Of a DNA stretch of 64,000 nt, positions 57,901 to 64,000 are shown one piece after another (the first letter of the stretch is position 1; every line of letters begins with the position of its first letter). The notes under the pieces are model-generated. The model searched no databases, was not told the origin of the DNA, and worked only from the letters and a program-made list of their open reading frames with translations. The translations under genes and the position numbers were made by a program. Origin of the DNA: Lacrimispora xylanisolvens (GTDB lineage: Bacteria; Bacillota; Clostridia; Lachnospirales; Lachnospiraceae); assembly GCA_017084465.1 (NCBI GenBank), contig CP070896.1, positions 1,364,001 through 1,428,000 of the forward strand, read 5' to 3'.

Positions 57901-60900
57901 ACTTCAGACCCTGGTCATCCTCTTCAATCAGATGTCCATCTCCACTCCAGTATCCACCATGACGATGTTCCTCCACCTTGTTACCATTTGCATTATAGAG
58001 ATAAGTGGTTCTCTGGTAAAGAACTTCACCAGCCTTTTCTTCTACTGGCCGCATTACTTCGCACAACTGATTTCTTCTGTCATAGCTATACGTAACAGTT
58101 CTGCCCATCGCATCGGTCTTTTTAGTGAGATTGCCGGAAATGTCATAACTATATTCTGCCTGAAGGATACCGTCCGGACCGGTAACTGTCTCCAACTGTC
58201 CGTCCACTCCATAAGTATACATCCAGCCTGCGCCGTCATCAGTCCGTGCATCATAATCCTGAGGCATAACATGCTTAATCCTGTTTCCTGCTGCATCATA
58301 AAACAGTCTTTCACAACCTCCGTCCGGATAATGGATCCGAATCTGGTTTCCGTCACTGTCATAATCAAAGGAAACACCGGCTCCGTCATCTGCGTTTGCA
58401 TCGTAGGCATTGGGATGAATTTCTTTTAATACTTTCCCTTCCCCATCAAGAATCTTTCTGCTATGGCTTCCATCCGGAGAAATACTGTCTGTCAGCCGAT
58501 CAAGGAAATCATACTTGTATGTATACTCACCTTTTCTCTCTTTCCAGGCTTTTGGAGGATACATGGCCATCAGTCTTCCCATTCCATCATAAAGATAACG
58601 GGACTCATTTCCTTCCCCATCTTTTATCATAGTACGGAAGTTATTTGCATTATAGCCATATTCTTTTCTGCCGCATTCACTCTCTTCCGCCATCATACGT
58701 CCCATTCGGTCGTATTCGAACCGGACCTCTTCCCCATCGGGATAAGTAATCACATCTGGTTTCCCGGAATTTTCCTTATAATGATATACGGTAGTATTTC
58801 CAACAGGATCTGTTTCTTCTAACAGCCTGCCTCTTCGGTCGTAGTAATAACTATGACCAAACCAGCTTCCCTCTTCTGTTTCTTCCTTTTTCTCAATCAG
58901 ATTGTGGTTATCATCATATTCAAAATAGAATCTTCTGCCTGTATTGTCCGCTTTCTCTTCTAGATCATCATTTTGATTATAATGATAATTTGTTATAAGG
59001 CCGCCTGCCAGTTTTTCTTCTTGCAGCCTCCCCCTTAAATCATAGTTCCATTCTTTTCTGCTTCCTGATCTGTCCGTAACACTGGTTCGGTATCCCTGTT
59101 TATCATATTCATAGAAGACCCCGGTTCCATCTTCATAATGTACGGCCAATATTTCCATATTTTTTCCATACTTATAAAGAACCGTTTTATTATCGACACT
59201 GCTAAATGCCCTGACACTCCGTTCCTCATCCAGATATTCTAACCGGTATGCATCCCCATTTGCCAATGTCTGAAGTACCGTTCGTCCTATTCTGTCATAT
59301 TGATTTTCCAGATATGCTACTTTTGTCTGGTCAACCGCTTTGGTCAGAAATCCATTTTCATCATACTCATAGTGTGTGATCCCCTGATCCATGTGGACAA
59401 TATCAGTTAAAAGTCCCTTCTCATATCTGTACTGCATGGTTCTTCCCATATTATCAGAGATCTGAATTAGATGTCCTTCTTTCATGGTAAGGTTTAAATG
59501 ATATCCCAGTGAAGTCGTAATTCCTTCAAGAACCTCTTCTCTGTATGTGAAGCTTATGGTTTGTCCATTCCGATCTCTGATTGACAGCAAAAAGCCCTGG
59601 TCATTGTAAAGATAGGTACGGTGTTCTTTTCTGTCAGCTAAACTCCAGCCATCATTTTCTTTCATGAGATCAAACCAGCCACACCCATAAGAGATATTTT
59701 CAGCCTTTTCTCCATCCCACTCAAAGGTCAGGTGATGGCCGGTATCCAAAACAACGTGACGCTTGGATCCATCCTGATAAAGTCTTCCCTCATAAGGAAA
59801 TCTCCAGCCAATTCCCATTATTCCCGGCTGTTTATTCGTAGAATAATATCTTCTGGTTATTTTTATGGAATCCCTTATATCAGGCAGAATAAAATCGGTT
59901 GCAATAATTAAAAATGCTCCGGAGACAGCGTCAATTGGCTCCCCTAGCAGCTGAGCCAGACCGCTTGAGACAAAGTTTTCCTGCAGGGATCTCCATACAT
60001 CTACGTTTCTGTCCGGGAGTAACGCATCACGAGTAACATCCATTACCGTACCCGATAACGTTCCCACTCCTGCACCCACCAGTTTATTAACCAGCCTGGA
60101 ATCGGTTTTTAATGCTCCCTGCACCTTTCCAATCAGTTTTGTCTGAGCAACACCCTTAAACATACCGAACATAAAGTTCCCAGCTGAATTCTTTAAACTA
60201 ACCTTTCCAGTTGTTTCATATTCCTGTATCATGCCAAATAACAGAGATCCGGTTCCCTGGACAAAGGTATTTGTTACCTGGGATTTTGAACACAGGATTT
60301 TGCTTAGTTTTCCTGCAGAACCTGCATTTTTCAACGCCTTTCCAGTAACTACATCAAAAACCACATCTGTGATACCAGATGCAAGATTATACGCAGCATC
60401 ATTACCTTGAAATACGGTATCCCTAATAAAATTTGCAGGCCGCGAGGCGTCAAGTGCATTTACTTTGCTGTAACCATCAAGTCCTTCCGCTATATCTGCA
60501 ACCGCAAAAGCAGTTTTTGCACCGGCTACGGCAATTAGCAGCGGACCTGCAGCCCCTCCTGTTGCAACGGTCAGTGCTACTGCACCCACTACGGTCGCAA
60601 TACTCAGTACTCCATTTAGAACCTTCTGTTTACTTTCCTGTCTGGCCGCAAGTGCAGATGCCAGCTGATTGTTATTTTCTTCACGGGCTGCACTGTCTCC
60701 ACTTGTCAACTCTGCTTCAAGTTCTCCTGCAGACGGTGAAGCTTCTGAATGGGTTTCTGCTTTATGGGTAACAAGAGCTGATTTAATATCGGTTTTCTCC
60801 TCCAGGGTAATGATATCATCTCCACTGTCCCCAATTTGCAGTACCACTTTATTCTCACCAGAGATCATCAGCTTCTGGACTGGGGTTTCTCCTCCTGCCA

Positions 60901-62165
60901 TTAAGCCTTTCTGGGTTTTTATATTGATATTTTTCCCTGTAAGGGATACAAACCCGGATTTGTTTAAATTGAGAACAATGGAACCGCTGGAATCAGGAGC
61001 ATAGTTTAAGGAGTCCGGAGTCAGATTCATCGCACTGCCGCTTGGATCTGAAAAATTTTTATTATCTGGCTTTTTATTTCCACTGCCTCCGCTTCCGCTT
61101 CCTATTGCATGAACTGCAACCGCGCTCTGTTCATCATGCTCAGGAAAATAAATATGTACTCTGCTTCCTACTTCCGGCATACAATAAAAGCTGCTGCTTT
61201 CAATTGCATAGGTAAAATATTTCATATGAGCCGAGGGTTCGTAACATTTATCGATATCAAAATGGACCCTGATCTGGTTTCCTCCCCGCTCTTTTACTGT
61301 AGCAGGTATGCTCATCCCATATATCCTTGGATTCTGTTCCTTTTCTCTGCGAATCCCCTCTTTTCTGGAAAGAGTATAACGATAAACAAGTTCCCCCCTT
61401 GCCAGTAGAAATATCCATTGCCGTAACAACTGCTGCAATTTTATTAAAAGAGACTGCTTCTCCCATGCGCAGATATTTACGAGTAGAAATATTCCAATGA
61501 GAGGCTTCCTGTGACAAAATGCCGGATGGTTCCAGGACTTTAGCAAAATGGTTCATGTCTTTTTCCATAACATAATCTTCTTTTGCCAGTTCTGTCCCAA
61601 AGTTCATTTCAGGAACTCCAAAATACACTTTTCCCATTGGAGATGAGGCATCAGCCAGCAGACTGGAACCAAAATGGCTTGCAAGCCTTCTTAAAAATAC
61701 CCAGTCGCTTTCTTCATACTGTAAAAGCATTTCAGGTATCTTGGCATCTTTCGTAATTTCATCTTTGATATCAAACTGTCCATAGTCAGCAAGCACCTTT
61801 CTTGCTACATCCAGATATGTCATTTGGCTGTCCAGGAAACTTCTGCTCTTATCCGTCCGCTCCCAATCCTTTGTATAGGAGTAGGCTTCCAGATAGAGAT
61901 ATGATAAGCCTTTCTCTGTTTTTATATAGACAGTTTCGATTTTTCCCTGAAAGATTACCTGACCACCGGTACATTCCTTTTCACGCACAATTACCGGCTG
62001 AACCGTTGCCATATTTACATAATCTTCCGGGTTCTCTCCGTCTGTTAATAACTTCAGAGACAGAAATTCATGATCATTTAATCTATGTGTCAGCTGAAAC
62101 AGCTCAACCTGGATGGCACCGTCAAGCGACAGTTCAATCTCCAGCTCTTTGTATTTCATTTTCAT
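54916..62165 (-). CDS. VgrG-like/Rhs fusion polymorphic toxin with C-terminal deaminase domain (two frameshifts)
   Basis: About 2,416 residues. The first ~250 resemble the gpD/VgrG base domain (MLLQYEESDWVFLRRLASHFG). A gp5-like OB fold follows (GMSIPATVKERGGNQIRVHFD, MPEVGSRVHIYFPEHDEQSA). A Gly/Ala-rich hydrophobic region (residues ~550-750) precedes a DUF6531-like Rhs start (RRYYSTNKQPGIMGIGWRFPYEG). Some 40 YD repeats lead to the Rhs core end YYLRARFYNPVVGRFLQEDVYRGDGLNLYAYCANNPV (seen in two pieces). After the DPSG border and a linker lies a toxin with HAEIGAMNQ and PVCNYCRSDVKK, a zinc-deaminase pattern. One-base shifts fall near 61395 and 57345. The start has AGGGGG upstream. Confidence 0.85.
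55325..55334. other. 10-bp core in the Rhs toxin linker shared with the IS110 junctions
   Basis: CCCGAACCCT here encodes part of the GSG linker just before the toxin domain. The same ten bases sit at the toxin-side end of both IS110 copies (48828-48837 and 52130-52139), next to the orphan toxin tips. It may be the target core of the element or a linker coincidence. Confidence 0.5.
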
Positions 62166-62240
62166 ATATCAATTCCCCCTTTTTATGAAGCAGAGGTTAT
62201 CGCTTCATCTGGTGTCTTACTCAATTTATCATCAGTTCCA

Positions 62241-62747
62241 TCAACTCCCTGCCTCCGGCTGTCCGGATTCTATAATCTCAATCTCGCCTCCATACATGCA
62301 GTACAGCTTCGCCCCGCCCATTAATGGCCGGTCGCTGTCGGTTTCCACTCCCTCCTGCCCGTAATCCCATTCCTGGGCTATGATGTGGGGGGTACAGACG
62401 CCTAATACCTGGGGAACGCCTTCTGCAGGAGCAGCTTCTTCTTGTTTTTTCTTTTTCCCTCCTGTAAAAAATCCCATAACTTTATCAAGGAACGTATCCG
62501 GACTTAATTCCTTTACTTTATCCTGAACTTTTTGGGCTTCTTCCTGTGTACTTGGATTTTCCATACTGTAACACCCGCCAAAGCAGATCACATGATATTC
62601 TCCCTTGCAATCCTTGACTGTCATTTGAGCCTGCTTTTTCAAAAAAACTCCGTGGGTCTCATGAAGTACTACTCTGCTTTGTCTCATTCCCATGGTACAC
62701 TGGGTACAGGCACCATGAACCACATATGTATCAGTTAATTCTGCCAT
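62241..62747 (-). CDS. PAAR-like DUF4280 protein
   Basis: 168 residues. The DUF4280 layout is clear: an N-terminal VVHGACTQCTMGMRQSRVVL with Cys-x-x-Cys, CFGGCYSMENPST, a variable Lys-rich middle, and a C-terminal block VCTPHIIAQEWDY, then GAKLYCMYGGEIEI. In contractile injection systems PAAR-like proteins cap the VgrG spike. Here it precedes the VgrG-Rhs gene by 75 bp on the same strand. GGAGG lies before the ATG. Confidence 0.85.
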   Translation of the reverse strand: MAELTDTYVVHGACTQCTMGMRQSRVVLHETHGVFLKKQAQMTVKDCKGEYHVICFGGCYSMENPSTQEEAQKVQDKVKELSPDTFLDKVMGFFTGGKKKKQEEAAPAEGVPQVLGVCTPHIIAQEWDYGQEGVETDSDRPLMGGAKLYCMYGGEIEIIESGQPEAGS

Positions 62748-63287
62748 GCTTCCACCTCCACTTCCTTAAATATAATGCCGATTATATTTCTGCGAAGCAG
62801 GCTTTCCACTACTTCCAGGCTGACGATTGGGTTTGGAAAACGCTTATCATTCAGCAAAAAACACCTTATGCTCCCCTATCTTTGCAGGATCCAGAACCAG
62901 ACATTTGATACTTCCATTTGAATAAAATTCCGTTTTCTCTGAGAACATGTCCATTCGTTCAAGAAGGAGGTGATGGTAAACCATTATGGTTTCCCGCTCC
63001 TTACTGGCAATGGTAACCGTTTTAAAAACCATATCATCTTCATACATGTCAAGGACTACCTTGACTTTATCTGAAACCAAGGAAACCGGACTCTGGATAA
63101 AATCCGGCGCTGTTTCGCCGCTGTCTTTTGTCAGATACATCATATTTGATTGCTGTATTTCCCCTGCATCCTCTTTATAAAAAATATGTCTTGGGCCGCG
63201 GATATCAAAATCACGAAACTGTATTAAATCTGGCAGCCTCTTATCCTGTTCCATTGTGAAAATCTCATTCCATGTCCCTCCTGTCAA
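62735..63287 (-). CDS. Conserved hypothetical protein of the Rhs/DUF4280 locus (one frameshift)
   Basis: About 180 residues. No family recognised. The predicted fold is mixed, with FRDFDIRGPRHIFYKEDAG and VSDKVKVVLDMYEDDMVFKTV. An extra T near 62850 hides the tail, which corrected reads PNPIVSLEVVESLLRRNIIGI and ends VEAWQN, overlapping the DUF4280 start by 13 bp. The start is doubtful: TTG at 63287 or ATG at 63254. It lies between the pentapeptide-repeat protein and DUF4280 and may help load or fold the toxin. Confidence 0.6.
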
Positions 63288-63999
63288 TAAAAATGGCCTG
63301 CAGCTGCTGGGGATCCAGATGCAAAAATGGGATATCCTTTTCCTGGAAAACGGCGTTTTCTACATCAGCTCCTGTAAAATCATTTTCTTCCCATAGACAA
63401 TTGGAAAAATCTGACTGCCGCATATTGGCATTACAGAAACTGCATCTTTTGATCCTGCAGTTTCTAAACTGTACCCCAGTTAAATCAGCCCCGTCAAAAC
63501 AAAGCCCCGTCAAATCACAGTCCTCAAACTGGCTGAATAAAAGAAGCTTATTGCTGCAATCCGAGTCCTTTAAATCAGCCTGGTACCAGAACTTGTTTAT
63601 CATGACCTCTTCCTGCTCTTTAGAAAGACGAAGGCACCTGTCCCAATCCTTCTGCTCCTTTTTTTCTCTGTCGGCGAAAGCCACAAGTTCACTTTCATCC
63701 CGATACTCTCCCCAATAGATTCCCCAAGTGGGATACTTGGGAATCTGTGCAAAGTCCTCATTCGCCTCCATATCACGAAACATATAATGCAGCCGAATGG
63801 AAAGAATCTGGTTCCACTCCATTACACAGTTTTGAATCATATTTGCCACATCATAGGAATTGACCTTTCCCATGTATTTTCTTCTGTCAAGCTCCAGCTT
63901 CTCCTTTAGTTCCTTCACTGGTTCAAATAAATAATCAATGGAAAATGTGGTTTCAGCGGCTTCTTCATCCATATGCCAGTTTGCGTCCATGGCACGCAC
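63265..63999 (-). CDS. Pentapeptide-repeat protein (cut by the window edge)
   Basis: At least 244 residues; the frame runs to the window end, so the N-terminus may lie outside. A first helical part (KELKEKLELDRRKYMGKVNSYDV) is followed by about 14 pentapeptide repeats of the A(D/N)Lxx type (CDLTGLCFDGADLTGVQF, CNANMRQSDFSNCLWEENDF), forming a right-handed beta-helix. It is the first of the visible Rhs-locus genes. A structural or chaperone role in the toxin particle is possible; no enzyme motif is seen. Confidence 0.75.
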   Translation of the reverse strand: MRAMDANWHMDEEAAETTFSIDYLFEPVKELKEKLELDRRKYMGKVNSYDVANMIQNCVMEWNQILSIRLHYMFRDMEANEDFAQIPKYPTWGIYWGEYRDESELVAFADREKKEQKDWDRCLRLSKEQEEVMINKFWYQADLKDSDCSNKLLLFSQFEDCDLTGLCFDGADLTGVQFRNCRIKRCSFCNANMRQSDFSNCLWEENDFTGADVENAVFQEKDIPFLHLDPQQLQAIFIDRRDME

Positions 64000-64000
64000 C

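Noticed and set aside
57932..58429. Plus-strand frames across the Rhs gene (several of 60-165 codons)
   Set aside because: They are shadows of the YD-repeat gene; the period follows the repeats of the true gene on the other strand.
1..64000. CRISPR arrays, tRNA or rRNA genes, prophage structural genes
   Set aside because: No regularly spaced repeats, no cloverleaf or rRNA sequence recognised, and no capsid, tail or terminase gene. The recombinase at 44931 stands without phage neighbours.

Overview
The window is typical of a Gram-positive anaerobe of the Clostridia, most likely a Lachnospiraceae relative (Lacrimispora/Clostridium-like). This rests on the gene content (GGGtGRT protein with its Fe-S scaffold partner, NfnAB/Sud-type oxidoreductase, 2-hydroxycarboxylate transporter with malic enzyme, a Tad pilus locus without a secretin) and on strong GGAGG-type ribosome binding sites. 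No tRNA, rRNA or CRISPR array was seen. About 35 one-base shifts, mostly in homopolymers, split otherwise intact conserved genes. I read most of these as assembly indels and give each gene as one feature spanning its fragments.

Layout. 1-1.3 kb: a GNAT gene and a shrunken group IIC intron sitting behind a terminator. 1.3-10.2 kb: Fe-S scaffold/GGGtGRT pair, NlpC/P60 hydrolase, MATE pump, GltA/NfnA-type pair, dihydrofolate reductase, a divergent ThyX-like protein and an XRE regulator. 10.2-16 kb: SbcCD nuclease and an oligogalacturonate-lyase-like propeller. 16-24.6 kb: cheW and a chemoreceptor, an intergenic region with a 19-bp inverted repeat around a perfect consensus promoter, a malate module (transporter, malic enzyme, divergent two-component system), and a TRAP-type binding protein. 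24.7-30.3 kb: RecQ, a tiny membrane protein, a GH31 glycosidase and its AraC-type regulator.

30.4-45.8 kb is one long minus-strand Tad (Flp) pilus operon: prepilin peptidase, two Flp pilins, CpaB, CpaE, CpaF, TadB, TadC, DUF192, a DivIVA-like coiled coil, three TadE/TadG-type minor pilins, a solute-binding lipoprotein and a large VWA protein with isopeptide-type pilin repeats. Its promoter region is a 254-bp segment bounded by 28-bp inverted repeats, next to a complete tyrosine recombinase gene. This is a strong candidate for a phase-variation switch controlling the pilus.

46-64 kb is a polymorphic-toxin locus. A pentapeptide-repeat protein (cut by the window edge), an unknown protein and a PAAR-like DUF4280 protein precede a ~2,400-residue VgrG-like/Rhs fusion whose C-terminus is a deaminase-type toxin, followed by its immunity gene. 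Downstream lie two orphan toxin-tip/immunity cassettes: a putative HNH-type nuclease, and a DddA-like (SCP1.201) double-stranded-DNA cytosine deaminase with an Imm1-type immunity gene. They are separated by near-identical IS110-family elements, and a third, decayed IS110 copy follows. The IS110 junctions next to both orphan toxins share a 10-bp core with the toxin linker of the live Rhs gene, suggesting that IS110 insertion shaped this toxin array.
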